From: Streptomyces murinus
GTDB taxonomy: Bacteria; Actinomycetota; Actinomycetes; Streptomycetales; Streptomycetaceae
Assembly (NCBI RefSeq): GCF_002154555.1
Contig: NZ_MUNF01000015.1
Location: 1 to 56,957 of the forward strand
DNA length: 56,957 nt
Reading direction: 5' to 3'
In this document: piece after piece, positions 41,408 to 48,765 of the stretch
How positions within the stretch are numbered: position 1 is the stretch's first letter
Layout: each line of letters opens with the position of its first letter
Position numbers and translations under genes: made by a program
Notes under the pieces: generated by a model
Databases searched by the model: none
The model's input: only the letters and a program-made list of their open reading frames with translations
Told to the model about the DNA's origin: nothing

Positions 41408-42799
41408 GTGCGATTCCACGACTCGATGATCAGCCTCGTCGGCGACACCCCGCTGGTGAAGCTCAACAACGTGACCAAGGGCATCCAGGCGACCGTCCTG
41501 GCCAAGGTGGAGTACTTCAACCCGGGCGGTTCCGTGAAGGACCGCATCGCCCTGCGCATGATCGAGGCCGCCGAGGAGAGCGGGGAGCTCAAGCCCGGCG
41601 GCACCATCGTGGAGCCCACCAGCGGCAACACCGGTGTGGGGCTGGCGATCGTGGCCCAGCAGAAGGGCTACAAGTGCATTTTCGTATGCCCTGACAAGGT
41701 GAGCACGGACAAGATCAACGTGCTGCGTGCCTACGGCGCCGAGGTCGTCGTCTGCCCGACCGCCGTGGACCCTGAGCACCCGGACTCGTACTACAACGTC
41801 TCCGACCGCCTGGTGCGTGAGACCCCCGGCGCCTGGAAGCCCGACCAGTACTCCAACCCGAACAACCCGCTGTCGCACTACCACTCCACCGGCCCGGAGC
41901 TGTGGGACCAGACCGAGGGCAAGATCACCCACTTCGTGGCGGGCGTCGGCACCGGCGGCACCATCTCCGGCACCGGCCGCTATCTGAAGGACGCCAGTGA
42001 CGGCAAGGTCCAGGTCATCGGCGCCGACCCGGAGGGCTCCGTCTACTCGGGCGGCTCCGGGCGCCCGTACCTGATCGAGGGCGTCGGCGAGGACTTCTGG
42101 CCGACCGCCTACGACCGCACCGTCGCCGACGAGATCGTGGCCGTGTCCGACAAGGACGCCTTCCAGATGACCCGCCGCCTCGCCAAGGAGGAGGGCCTGC
42201 TGGTGGGCGGCTCCTGCGGCATGGCCGTGGTCGCCGCGCTGCGCGTCGCCGAGCGGCTCGGCCCGGACGACGTCGTCGTGGTGCTGCTCCCGGACAGCGG
42301 CCGCGGCTACCTCTCGAAGATCTTCAACGACGAGTGGATGGCCGACTACGGCTTCCTGGAGGACGAGGGCCCGAGCGCCCGCGTCGCCGACGTCCTCAAG
42401 GACAAGGCGGGCGCGACCATCCCCTCCCTGGTGCACATGCACCCGGAGGAGACCGTCGGCCAGGCCATCGAGGTGCTGCGCGAGTACGGCGTCTCGCAGA
42501 TGCCCGTGGTCAAGCCGGGCGCGGGTCACCCGGACGTGATGGCCGCGGAGGTCGTCGGCTCGGTCGTGGAGCGCGAGCTGCTCGACGCGCTGTTCTCCCA
42601 GCGGGCGTCCCTGTCGGACCCGCTGGAGAAGCACATGTCCGCTCCGCTGCCGCAGGTCGGCTCCGGTGAGCCGGTCGGCGACCTGATGCAGGTGCTCGGC
42701 ACGGCGGACGCGGCGATCGTCCTCGTCGAGGGCAAGCCCAAGGGCGTCGTCAGCCGCCAGGACCTGCTGTCCTTCCTGGCCAAGGGCGGCACCAAGTAG
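41408..42799 (+). CDS. Cystathionine beta-synthase
   Basis: The 463-residue PLP enzyme joins serine and homocysteine in reverse transsulfuration. The PLP lysine is K44 in FNPGGSVKDRIA. The phosphate-binding loop is EPTSGNTGVGLA. GVGTGGTISGTGRYLK and a GGSCGMAVVAAL segment complete the catalytic fold-type II core. Two CBS (Bateman) domains follow from ~340 (VHMHPEETVGQAIEVLREYGV; GVVSRQDLLSFL). The start is a GTG at 41408 after CGGAG, ~45 bases past a TAGGCT hexamer (41357-41362). It consumes the homocysteine made by AhcY and thus links to the methyl cycle upstream. Confidence 0.93.
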   Translation: MRFHDSMISLVGDTPLVKLNNVTKGIQATVLAKVEYFNPGGSVKDRIALRMIEAAEESGELKPGGTIVEPTSGNTGVGLAIVAQQKGYKCIFVCPDKVSTDKINVLRAYGAEVVVCPTAVDPEHPDSYYNVSDRLVRETPGAWKPDQYSNPNNPLSHYHSTGPELWDQTEGKITHFVAGVGTGGTISGTGRYLKDASDGKVQVIGADPEGSVYSGGSGRPYLIEGVGEDFWPTAYDRTVADEIVAVSDKDAFQMTRRLAKEEGLLVGGSCGMAVVAALRVAERLGPDDVVVVLLPDSGRGYLSKIFNDEWMADYGFLEDEGPSARVADVLKDKAGATIPSLVHMHPEETVGQAIEVLREYGVSQMPVVKPGAGHPDVMAAEVVGSVVERELLDALFSQRASLSDPLEKHMSAPLPQVGSGEPVGDLMQVLGTADAAIVLVEGKPKGVVSRQDLLSFLAKGGTK

Positions 42800-42809
42800 T
42801 CCGACCGAC

Positions 42810-42841
42810 ACGGGCCCCTTCCCGGGTGGGAGGGGGCCCGT
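42810..42841 (+). terminator. Cystathionine beta-synthase terminator
   Basis: ACGGGCCCC (42810-42818) pairs with GGGGCCCGT (42833-42841), extendable with one mismatch. The same core recurs in the terminators at 43220 and 43665. Confidence 0.8.
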
Positions 42842-42869
42842 TCCGGTATCCGGGGTACACCGGTTCCGA

Positions 42870-43160
42870 TCACATGCCCGAGTCGTCCTCGACCTGGAGC
42901 CCATTCGTCCACGCCTGGGCCGAGGCGAGGTCGGGTGCGGTGCCCACCACCTGGTACGCGAAGCCGTCCCACGTCTCCAGGACCCGCGGCTCGTCGGGCC
43001 GGAGGTGCCCGGCGCCGCCGTGCACCGGCCGGTGACGGCTGTACTGGTCCAAAGGCGGGCGGCGCCGCTTGTTGTACGCGGCGAGCGGGTCGTCGGCGTT
43101 CACACGCGGGACGGCGCGGGACGGCTGGTTGGGGGGCCCGGGTCGGCGGTGCTTGCCCAT
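42870..43160 (-). CDS. DUF6087 family small protein
   Basis: The 96-residue protein is Arg/Pro-rich, with a central HLRPDEPRVLETWDGFAYQVVG segment that marks DUF6087, a small family common in Streptomyces accessory regions next to XRE/DUF397 genes. No function is known. The ATG is at 43158-43160. First of the run of small unknown genes downstream of cystathionine beta-synthase. Confidence 0.72.
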   Translation of the reverse strand: MGKHRRPGPPNQPSRAVPRVNADDPLAAYNKRRRPPLDQYSRHRPVHGGAGHLRPDEPRVLETWDGFAYQVVGTAPDLASAQAWTNGLQVEDDSGM

Positions 43161-43219
43161 GGCCTCGATGCTCTCAGGCCGCGACCCCGCACGTCTGGAT
43201 TCCGCCGGAGACCACGGGG

Positions 43220-43256
43220 ACGGGCCCCTTCCACGACCAGGTGGGAGGGGGCCCGT
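43220..43256 (-). terminator. Terminator of the small gene at 43284
   Basis: A ~15-bp stem (43220-43234 with 43241-43256, one bulge or mismatch) uses the same ACGGGCCCC...GGGGCCCGT core as the terminator at 42810. Confidence 0.75.
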
Positions 43257-43283
43257 GCCTGTGCGCGATGTACGAGTCCCTCT

Positions 43284-43535
43284 TCAGCCGAACATCTTCA
43301 TCTCGATCTCGACGCGCGCGATCTGCACCCCGGTCTCCTGACGGAGCCGCCGCGCGGCCCACGTCACGGCGTCCTCCAGGCATGGCGCTGCCACCGTGCA
43401 ATGGAAGGACACGCCGTTCGGGTCCTGCTCCCATCCGATCTCGCCGCTGGCGAGCACATCCGAGTTGCAGAACCGGTCGGACTGCTCAGCCGACGGCCGC
43501 ACCTCGGGGTACAGGGTGAACCACCACTCACGCAC
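43284..43535 (-). CDS. Hypothetical small protein
   Basis: The 83-residue protein begins MREWWFTLYPEV, has a single beta-rich stretch (VSFHCTVAAPCLEDAV) and ends with RVEIEMKMFG. No known family. The start is the GTG at 43533-43535; longer readings cross a terminator (43665-43699) and the DUF397 array. No ribosome binding site is evident, so the start is uncertain. Confidence 0.6.
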   Translation of the reverse strand: MREWWFTLYPEVRPSAEQSDRFCNSDVLASGEIGWEQDPNGVSFHCTVAAPCLEDAVTWAARRLRQETGVQIARVEIEMKMFG

Positions 43536-43664
43536 AACCGCTGTGCTTACGTGTGAACTCGTCAATGCGCCTCGCCTCCATGCCCGCGCTCCTCTAACGG
43601 GCGGGGGCCCCTTCGGATACGCCGTCTCGCAGGGACAGCACGCCGCCGCCCGGCCGTGTACGGG

Positions 43665-43699
43665 AACGGGCCCCTCCAACTCGTTCGGAGGGGCCCGTT
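43665..43699 (-). terminator. Terminator of the DUF397 operon
   Basis: A perfect 13-bp stem (43665-43677 with 43687-43699) with a 9-base loop, 16 bases beyond the last DUF397 stop. It is the third copy of the ACGGGCCCC-type core in this kilobase. Confidence 0.85.
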
Positions 43700-43714
43700 C
43701 CTGCGTGCGGCGTG

Positions 43715-43903
43715 TCAGGCGCGCTGGTCCGAGGCGAACTGGACGAACGCGGACCAGGAGTTGGCGCGGAAGGTGAGGGTGCCGGCGTCGTGGTCCTTGG
43801 TGTCGCGTACGGGGACGGTGCCGGGGATGTTGGTGGCGACCTCGATGCACTGGCCGCCGTTGTTGCTGTACGAGGACGTGAACCAGCGGGGGAAGTCCGT
43901 CAC
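43715..43903 (-). CDS. DUF397 protein 1 (distal)
   Basis: The 62-residue protein is a complete DUF397 domain: RWFTSSYSNNGGQCIEVA, a PVRDTKDHDAG turn and a SWSAFVQFA ending. DUF397 proteins pair with XRE/DUF5753 regulators in streptomycetes; in Scr-type pairs they behave as the toxin-like or effector partner. The start GTG overlaps the upstream copy's TGA (GTGA at 43900-43903). Nearly identical in its first two thirds to copy 4, but with a different C-terminus (ASDQRA). Confidence 0.85.
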   Translation of the reverse strand: MTDFPRWFTSSYSNNGGQCIEVATNIPGTVPVRDTKDHDAGTLTFRANSWSAFVQFASDQRA

Positions 43904-44094
43904 AGGGTGTCCTTCTGGGAGGCGAACTGGACGAACGCGGACCAGGGGTCCGTGCTGAAGGTGAGGGTTCCGGCGTCGCGGTCCTTGGTGTCGCGTACGG
44001 GCACGATGCCGGGGACGTTGGCGGCGACCTCCACGCAGGCGCCGCCGTTGCTGCTGTACGAGGACGTGAACCACTGCGGGTTGTCGGTCGTCAC
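43900..44094 (-). CDS. DUF397 protein 2
   Basis: 64 residues, same domain (WFTSSYSSNGGACVEVA, PVRDTKDRDAG, PWSAFVQFASQKDTL). A GTGA overlap joins it to both neighbours. Its C-terminal QKDTL is shared with copy 5, suggesting that a two-gene block was duplicated. Confidence 0.85.
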   Translation of the reverse strand: MTTDNPQWFTSSYSSNGGACVEVAANVPGIVPVRDTKDRDAGTLTFSTDPWSAFVQFASQKDTL

Positions 44095-44285
44095 GAGGTG
44101 GCCTTTCGAGAGGCGAACTGGACGAACGCGGACCAGGAGTCGGTACGGAAGGTGAGGATTCCGGCGTCGTGGTCCTTGGTATCGCGGACGGGGACGGTGC
44201 CGGGGATGTTGGTGGCGACCTCGACGCAGTTGCCGCCGTTGCTGCTGTGCGAGGACGTGCACCAGCGCGGGTTGTCGGTCGTCAC
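44091..44285 (-). CDS. DUF397 protein 3
   Basis: 64 residues. It differs from its siblings by Cys and His substitutions in the first motif (RWCTSSHSSNGGNCVEVA) and by Ile in AGILTF. The ending RKATS is shared with copy 4. GTG start with a 4-base overlap on both sides. Confidence 0.85.
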   Translation of the reverse strand: MTTDNPRWCTSSHSSNGGNCVEVATNIPGTVPVRDTKDHDAGILTFRTDSWSAFVQFASRKATS

Positions 44286-44473
44286 GAGGTGGCCTTTCGA
44301 GAGGCGAACTGGACGAAGGCGGACCAGGAGTTGGCGCGGAAGGTGAGGGTGCCGGCGTCGTGGTCCTTGGTGTCGCGGACGGGGACGGTGCCGGGGATGT
44401 TGGTGGCGACCTCGACGCAGTTGCCGCCGTTGTTGCTGTAGGAGGACGTGTGCCAGCGGGGGAAGTCCGTCAC
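44282..44473 (-). CDS. DUF397 protein 4
   Basis: 63 residues (RWHTSSYSNNGGNCVEVA, PVRDTKDHDAG, SWSAFVQFASRKATS). It starts VTDFPRW like copy 1. GTGA overlaps join it to copies 3 and 5. Confidence 0.85.
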   Translation of the reverse strand: MTDFPRWHTSSYSNNGGNCVEVATNIPGTVPVRDTKDHDAGTLTFRANSWSAFVQFASRKATS

Positions 44474-44664
44474 AGGGTGTCCTTCTGGGTGGCGAGCTGG
44501 ACGAAGGCGGACCAGGAGTTGGTGCTGAAGGTGAGGGTGCCGGCGTCGCGGTCCTTGGTGTCGCGTACGGGCACGGTGCCGGGGACGTTGGTGGCGACTT
44601 CCACGCAGTCGCCGCCGTTGTTGCTGTAGGAGGAGGTGAACCAGCGGGGGGAGTCGGTCGTCAC
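44470..44664 (-). CDS. DUF397 protein 5 (regulator-proximal)
   Basis: 64 residues (RWFTSSYSNNGGDCVEVA, PVRDTKDRDAG, SWSAFVQLATQKDTL). Its GTG overlaps the XRE regulator's stop (44661-44664), so it is the copy directly coupled to the regulator and the likely original partner. Confidence 0.85.
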   Translation of the reverse strand: MTTDSPRWFTSSYSNNGGDCVEVATNVPGTVPVRDTKDRDAGTLTFSTNSWSAFVQLATQKDTL

Positions 44665-45497
44665 GGGGTGCCCTTTCGTACCTCATGGATCATGGCCACC
44701 GATGCCGCCTGGGGCAGAGCTTCGGCCTGCAACTGATGGTAGGCCGACAACAGGGGCAGTACGGCTGCCGTATCGCGTTCCACATGCCCTCGCATCTGGG
44801 ATTCCGCGTACGCGACGACTGACAGGTCCGACATCGTCAGCAAGTTCATGGGAAAGTCGAACGTGCGGCGCTCCCCTATGCCGTATGGGGCGATCTGGAG
44901 GACGGTGTTCGGCAGTTCGGCGAACTGAGTCAGCCGATCAAGCTGGGCGTTCATGACTTTGGGGCCGCCGATCGGTCTGCGAACGCAGCTCTCATCCATC
45001 ACCACCAGCATCATGGGCAGGCGGGGCCGCTCCAGGGCGGCTTGCCGCTCCGCCAGGAACGCGACGCGCTCATCTGCCTGTTCGCGCGTGATGGCGCCTC
45101 GTCGCGCTGCGCTGTCTGCCAGCACCCGGGCGTACTCCGGTGTCTGTAGCAACCCAGGGATGATCCCGATCTGAAACAGCCGGATCTCCGCGGCCCGCCC
45201 CTCGTACTTGATGTACTCCGGGAAGCCCTCCAGCAGGTTGCCGTGCTTGATCTCGCGGTACTCGCGTTCGAACGACTCCGCCGTGTCCGCGATGCCGAAC
45301 GCCCTGTCAGCACTACGCGAAAAGCGAAGGGTTGGAGGCTTCCGACCAGTTTCGATGGCCGAGATATGCACGCTGGAATATTCCGTGAGGGTGGCCAGAT
45401 CCTCCTGGGTCCAGCCGCGTGTCTCGCGCTTGCTGCGCATACGCGCCCCGAAGGCCGCCTGAGGCGAGGCGTCGGGGTTCAACTCCTTGCGGTTCAA
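44661..45497 (-). CDS. XRE-family regulator with DUF5753 domain (Scr1-type antitoxin-like)
   Basis: The 278-residue protein has an N-terminal XRE helix-turn-helix (residues ~12-70: RETRGWTQEDLATLTEYSS, then HISAIETGRKPPTL) and a DUF5753 domain (~90-270: IPGLLQTPEYARVL, RQAALERP, LPNTVLQIAPYG). This is the Scr1-type 'TA system antitoxin-like' regulator that pairs with DUF397 partners. The start is set at the TTG at 45495-45497, which gives the usual family N-terminus (NRKELNPDASPQAAFGAR); GGAAGGA lies 13 bases upstream. An earlier non-ATG start is possible. It heads a six-gene chain with 4-base overlaps throughout. Confidence 0.87.
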   Translation of the reverse strand: MNRKELNPDASPQAAFGARMRSKRETRGWTQEDLATLTEYSSVHISAIETGRKPPTLRFSRSADRAFGIADTAESFEREYREIKHGNLLEGFPEYIKYEGRAAEIRLFQIGIIPGLLQTPEYARVLADSAARRGAITREQADERVAFLAERQAALERPRLPMMLVVMDESCVRRPIGGPKVMNAQLDRLTQFAELPNTVLQIAPYGIGERRTFDFPMNLLTMSDLSVVAYAESQMRGHVERDTAAVLPLLSAYHQLQAEALPQAASVAMIHEVRKGTP

Positions 45498-45618
45498 GAG
45501 TCGTTCGACGTCCTTCCGTTCCAGCCTGACCAGTTGAAGGGGTTTCCACTGTAGGTCACTCTGAAGGCGCTCGGTAGCGACTCCGCTACACAGAGGAGTG
45601 GTTGAGAAAGGCTGGGCG

Positions 45619-46077
45619 ATGCACCCCCACACCAGCACGGCCATCGAGGTCGCGGAGATCACCAACTCTCTGGCTGCGGTTTTGAACGACGCGGCCATCA
45701 AACTCCCCCAGTTCCACGCGAGGTTGGCTCCGAACGAGGGCCGGGATTTCGTCATTCGACTGGGTGACTGCAACGTACGGCAGGGACGTGCCCTGCTCTA
45801 CCTGCTGCTCGACGGACTGCTCCTGCGGCAGCGGTACCCCTCCGAGTTGCCGACGGGCGCTCCGGTGAGATCCGCGGAGTGCGGGCTGAGCCCGGACGAC
45901 ATGCTGGCCAGACTGAAGTGCGCCTTCAGCCAGGCCGGTTGGCTGGTCGATGTGGACGTCGTCCAGACGGCCTGGGGGCCCCGCCTCGCGTTCCGCAACG
46001 GCCTGCGGCTGGACCACGTGGAGGAGCTGATTCTGACGGTCGAGGCCGGCGTCAGGGCCAGGGTGATCAAGGTTTGA
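45619..46077 (+). CDS. Hypothetical protein of the accessory region
   Basis: The 152-residue protein is of unknown family, mixed alpha/beta, without signal or membrane segments; segments such as LGDCNVRQGRALLYLLLDGLLL are notable. The ATG at 45619 has AAAGG seven bases upstream; a GTG seven codons earlier is the alternative. It is divergent from the XRE regulator, with 121 bases between, so the shared spacer may contain that regulator's operator. Its TGA overlaps the next ATG (TGATG). Confidence 0.65.
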   Translation: MHPHTSTAIEVAEITNSLAAVLNDAAIKLPQFHARLAPNEGRDFVIRLGDCNVRQGRALLYLLLDGLLLRQRYPSELPTGAPVRSAECGLSPDDMLARLKCAFSQAGWLVDVDVVQTAWGPRLAFRNGLRLDHVEELILTVEAGVRARVIKV

Positions 46078-46226
46078 TGACCCTCGCCGTGTACCGGGTG
46101 GACCGTCAGGGGAACCGGCACGTGGTGCGGAAGGCGCACGAGGTGACTCCCCTCAAGTGGCCCGAGTTCTCCAGCGCCTGGCCGCCGTGCCGATGTCTGA
46201 GGCACCGCAACAGCAACCGCCCATGA
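46077..46226 (+). CDS. Hypothetical 49-residue protein
   Basis: Starts MTLAVYRVDRQGNRHVV, overlapping the previous stop by one base (TGATG), and ends with a Cys pair in PPCRCLRHRN. Short proteins with this opening and PCRC ending occur in Streptomyces accessory clusters (recollection). Coding is supported by the coupling on both ends. Confidence 0.6.
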   Translation: MTLAVYRVDRQGNRHVVRKAHEVTPLKWPEFSSAWPPCRCLRHRNSNRP

Positions 46227-46411
46227 GGGCCCGGCCTTTGACACGAGGCTTCTGCCTCCTGTGCCGCCACACCAAGTACGTCCTCTGGATCGGTCCGGTC
46301 GAGCACGACGGACAGCGCGCGCCGGCCTACGCCTGCGAGGACTGCTGCGCGTTCGTACGGACCTACATCCACCAGTGCAACCAGCGGTGGGACCAGCGTC
46401 CCGCCACCTGA
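46223..46411 (+). CDS. Hypothetical zinc-ribbon-like small protein
   Basis: The 62-residue protein has two CxxC pairs (FCLLCRH and YACEDCCAF) about 30 residues apart, a likely zinc ribbon. The ATG at 46223 overlaps the previous stop as ATGA; an ATG at 46193 would add ten residues but has no ribosome binding site either. Function unknown. Confidence 0.62.
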   Translation: MRARPLTRGFCLLCRHTKYVLWIGPVEHDGQRAPAYACEDCCAFVRTYIHQCNQRWDQRPAT

Positions 46412-46446
46412 CCGACCTTCACCGCAACCGCGCCCGGGAGCCCACG

Positions 46447-46824
46447 ATGTTCCGATGCAAGGCCACGACCGCCCTGGACGACGCCGTCCTCGCCCTCGCG
46501 ATGCAGATTCCGTCCCCGCGAGCGGACATCGACTGGGCGGCGTCCCGCTCGCTGCGGTGCCTGCTCGAAGACGTTCCGCACGACCACCACGCGGCGTTCC
46601 TCCGCACCGGCGCGAGCGCGGCCCCGGACTCCGACGTCTTCGTGTGCTGGCGCGACGGGGCGTCCGAGCAGTGGTTCGAGGACATCGAGTGCTGCATGAA
46701 CAGGCCGACCCCGCTGGCCCCGGGCTGCACCCTCTTCAAGAACCACCCCGGCCGGTGCGACTGGCAGTACGCCGACCCCGAGGACAAGGCCATCCAGGAG
46801 GCCGCCGAGCGCCTCACCCTGTGA
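46447..46824 (+). CDS. Hypothetical protein
   Basis: The 125-residue cytoplasmic protein is rich in His, Asp and Trp (VPHDHHAAFLRTG, FVCWRDGASEQWFEDIECC, HPGRCDWQY) with several cysteines that could bind metal. CGGGAG precedes the ATG. Part of the co-directional run of small genes from 45619; family not recognised. Confidence 0.62.
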   Translation: MFRCKATTALDDAVLALAMQIPSPRADIDWAASRSLRCLLEDVPHDHHAAFLRTGASAAPDSDVFVCWRDGASEQWFEDIECCMNRPTPLAPGCTLFKNHPGRCDWQYADPEDKAIQEAAERLTL

Positions 46825-46835
46825 GGCGGCCACAG

Positions 46836-47063
46836 ATGCCGATGCTGACGCCGCCTTCATGCCCCGCCTGCCCGGACTCGCAGCCGCTGTGGAAGGACGT
46901 CACCCGGATCACCGAGCCCATGCCGGACAACTGGTTCTGGTACTGCGCGAACTGCGAACGGTTCTGGCGCCCCAGCGCGGAACACAAGGAGGTGTTCACC
47001 CATGGGCCACCAGGAGGACCGAGCGGTCCCGTGCAGCGCGACCCCCGGGTGTCCCGGGACTAA
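46836..47063 (+). CDS. Hypothetical zinc-ribbon-like protein
   Basis: The 75-residue protein has CPACP near the start and CANC ~30 residues later, within WYCANCERFWRP, a plausible zinc ribbon. The start is 11 bases after the preceding stop; an ATG two codons in is the alternative. Its last third overlaps the next small gene in another frame. Confidence 0.58.
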   Translation: MPMLTPPSCPACPDSQPLWKDVTRITEPMPDNWFWYCANCERFWRPSAEHKEVFTHGPPGGPSGPVQRDPRVSRD

Positions 47064-47145
47064 GAGCACGGTGTACCTCTACGACGACCACGGGAACTGC
47101 GTCTCCCAGCAGTCCTTCGCGTGCGGCGTCTGCGGCAGGCAGTAG
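47002..47145 (+). CDS. Hypothetical 47-residue cysteine-rich protein
   Basis: The frame from the ATG at 47002 to the TAG at 47145 encodes a small protein with cysteines spaced like a zinc ribbon (VPCSATPGCPG; FACGVCGRQ at the end). AAGGAGG lies 9 bases upstream, a strong site. It overlaps the end of the previous gene by 62 bases. Last gene of the small-protein run. Confidence 0.6.
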   Translation: MGHQEDRAVPCSATPGCPGTKSTVYLYDDHGNCVSQQSFACGVCGRQ

Positions 47146-47373
47146 CCCCCCGCCCACCTCGCCCACGAGTCCGTGACCTCGGCGAACTCACGGTGACCAG
47201 GGGCGTTCGAATCGCCGCGCAAGTGGTACGAGGGTGTCACGTGTACGCAGCACCGTCTTAACACGCGTCCGGCAGATTAGGGGTTGTCGGCGTCACGGAC
47301 CTCCGGAGCGGCTCCCGGACCTCCATGGACGCCAAGGATGCGCGGCCCGGCCCTGACCCGGCCCGCATCCCCC

Positions 47374-47426
47374 GCGGGGACCGCCGTCGTCCCGCCCCCC
47401 GGCAACGGGGGTGCGGCGGTCCCCGC
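47374..47426 (-). terminator. Terminator of the membrane-protein gene at 47453
   Basis: A perfect 13-bp outer stem (47374-47386 with 47414-47426) encloses an inner CCCCC/GGGGG hairpin, 26 bases past the stop on the minus strand. The remainder of the 307-bp gap from 47146 holds no gene that I can support. Confidence 0.75.
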
Positions 47427-47452
47427 GCAAATCTCTCCCGTGGCCCGGGACC

Positions 47453-47896
47453 TCAGTCGTCACCGCCGGAGCGGCGCCGTCCCGACAGCAGTTCGGGGTG
47501 CTGGCGTATCGCCTGGGTCGCGTTGACCCCGACGATCCCGATCCAGGTGGCCACCATTCCGGCGAGTCCGGCGAGGGCGCCGGCGATCGCGGACAGCGGG
47601 ACGGCGAGGACCAGGGTGAGCAGGGCGAAGCCGTACCGCTCGCCCCAGGAGTCCACCGGATTCCGGCGCCCGGCCGCACCGCGCGCCGCCGCCATCTGCT
47701 GTTCGGCCACCTGCCGCCGCACCCGCCGGTCCACCGCGCCGTCGAGCCGCTGCTCGACCTTCTCCAGGAAGGATTCGACCAGGGCGGAGTCATAGTCGTC
47801 CCCCAGGTCCCGGCGGGCCCGGACGGTCGCGTCGAGGTCCTTCCGCAGCTCGGCGTCGCCCTTGAGTCCGACGTCCTGCGGGTCACGTGCGCTCAT
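47453..47896 (-). CDS. Hypothetical membrane protein with N-terminal coiled coil
   Basis: The 147-residue protein has a charged helical N-terminal half (SFLEKVEQRLDGAVDRRVRRQVAEQQM) likely to form a coiled coil. Two close membrane helices follow (~90-130, FALLTLVLAVPLSAIAGALAG and a second), then a short basic tail. Conserved hypothetical in streptomycetes; function unknown. The ATG is at 47894-47896. Confidence 0.72.
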   Translation of the reverse strand: MSARDPQDVGLKGDAELRKDLDATVRARRDLGDDYDSALVESFLEKVEQRLDGAVDRRVRRQVAEQQMAAARGAAGRRNPVDSWGERYGFALLTLVLAVPLSAIAGALAGLAGMVATWIGIVGVNATQAIRQHPELLSGRRRSGGDD

Positions 47897-47966
47897 GCCC
47901 TCACCCTAGAAAACGCCGGGCCCCCACCGCACTGGGGAAAGCCCCCCTCTTGAGGTGGTGCGAACC

Positions 47967-48018
47967 CCTCAGGGCGGACTCAGGGAGGGCTCGGAGTGGC
48001 CTCAGGGCGGACTCAGGG
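47967..48018. repeat. 19-bp direct repeat
   Basis: The 19-mer CCTCAGGGCGGACTCAGGG occurs at 47967-47985 and again at 48000-48018. The second copy includes the stop codon of the carbonic-anhydrase-like gene (48013-48015), so duplication may have shaped that gene's end. Confidence 0.75.
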
Positions 48019-48666
48019 CAGCAGCGACACCAGCCCCGGCCCGGCGTCCACCCGTGCGGCCACCACCCGGGCCGCCCCGAACGCGGGGTCGGCCCGGATC
48101 GCGTCCCGCACCCAGGTGGTCTGGGCCCGCAGGGTGTGCTCCGCCCAGTCGCCGGGCCGGTCCCGGGTGCGGCGGGCGGCGGGGGCGATCTCCTCCACCA
48201 GCAGCTCCAGATGGCCCGGCACCGGCGCCCCGGTGCGCAGCCGCTCCAGCGTGGCGGCCACCGCGGCGCACCGCTCGTGTCCGAGGACCAGCACGAGCGG
48301 CGCGCCGAGTTCCTGCACGCCGTACTGCACGGACGCCAGCACGGCCTCGTCCAGGACCAGCCCGGCGGTACGGACGCACAGCAACTCCCCGAGCGGCTGG
48401 TCCAGGACCAGCTCCGGCGGTACGGGCGCGTCCACACAGCCGATGACCACCGCGCACGGTCGCCGCCCGGTGGGACGGACGTACGGCTGCCGGGGGCGGC
48501 CACCGGTGGAGCGGGCGTTGCCGGCGAGGAGTTCGTCCAGGACGGCGGCCGCGGTGGGTCGTGGCTCGTCCGCGCCGGGTGGGGGGACGAGCGAGGGAAA
48601 GGGAGGACAGGGCGGACGGGGAGCGGGCGCGGTCGGCGTCCGTAAGGCCCGGTGGGGGGTGGCCAT
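48013..48666 (-). CDS. Beta-carbonic-anhydrase-like protein, active site altered
   Basis: The 217-residue protein aligns by eye with beta-class carbonic anhydrases. The first zinc motif CxDSR appears as GCVDAPVPPEL, keeping Cys and Asp but lacking the Arg that completes the catalytic dyad. The second zinc motif HxxC is present in LGHERCAAV, and the VRTAGLVLDEAVLASVQYGV stretch matches the conserved RNAG...SLEYAV region. Zinc binding is likely; normal CO2 hydration is doubtful. An N-terminal ~35 residues are Pro-rich. The ATG is at 48664-48666. Confidence 0.75.
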   Translation of the reverse strand: MATPHRALRTPTAPAPRPPCPPFPSLVPPPGADEPRPTAAAVLDELLAGNARSTGGRPRQPYVRPTGRRPCAVVIGCVDAPVPPELVLDQPLGELLCVRTAGLVLDEAVLASVQYGVQELGAPLVLVLGHERCAAVAATLERLRTGAPVPGHLELLVEEIAPAARRTRDRPGDWAEHTLRAQTTWVRDAIRADPAFGAARVVAARVDAGPGLVSLLP

Positions 48667-48765
48667 GACGCTTCCTCGGTGTTCGTGCCAGTAGTGTTCA
48701 CCGTAGGCACGCGAACCATCACTCAGGGTGGCGATTTAACGACACTTGGCCGTTTCCGCGCCGGA

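Noticed and set aside
47200-47230. T-arm-like GGCG-TTCGAAT-CGCC as a tRNA remnant or attachment site
   Set aside because: Only a 4-bp stem and loop match; there is no acceptor stem, CCA end, integrase or duplicated 3' end nearby.
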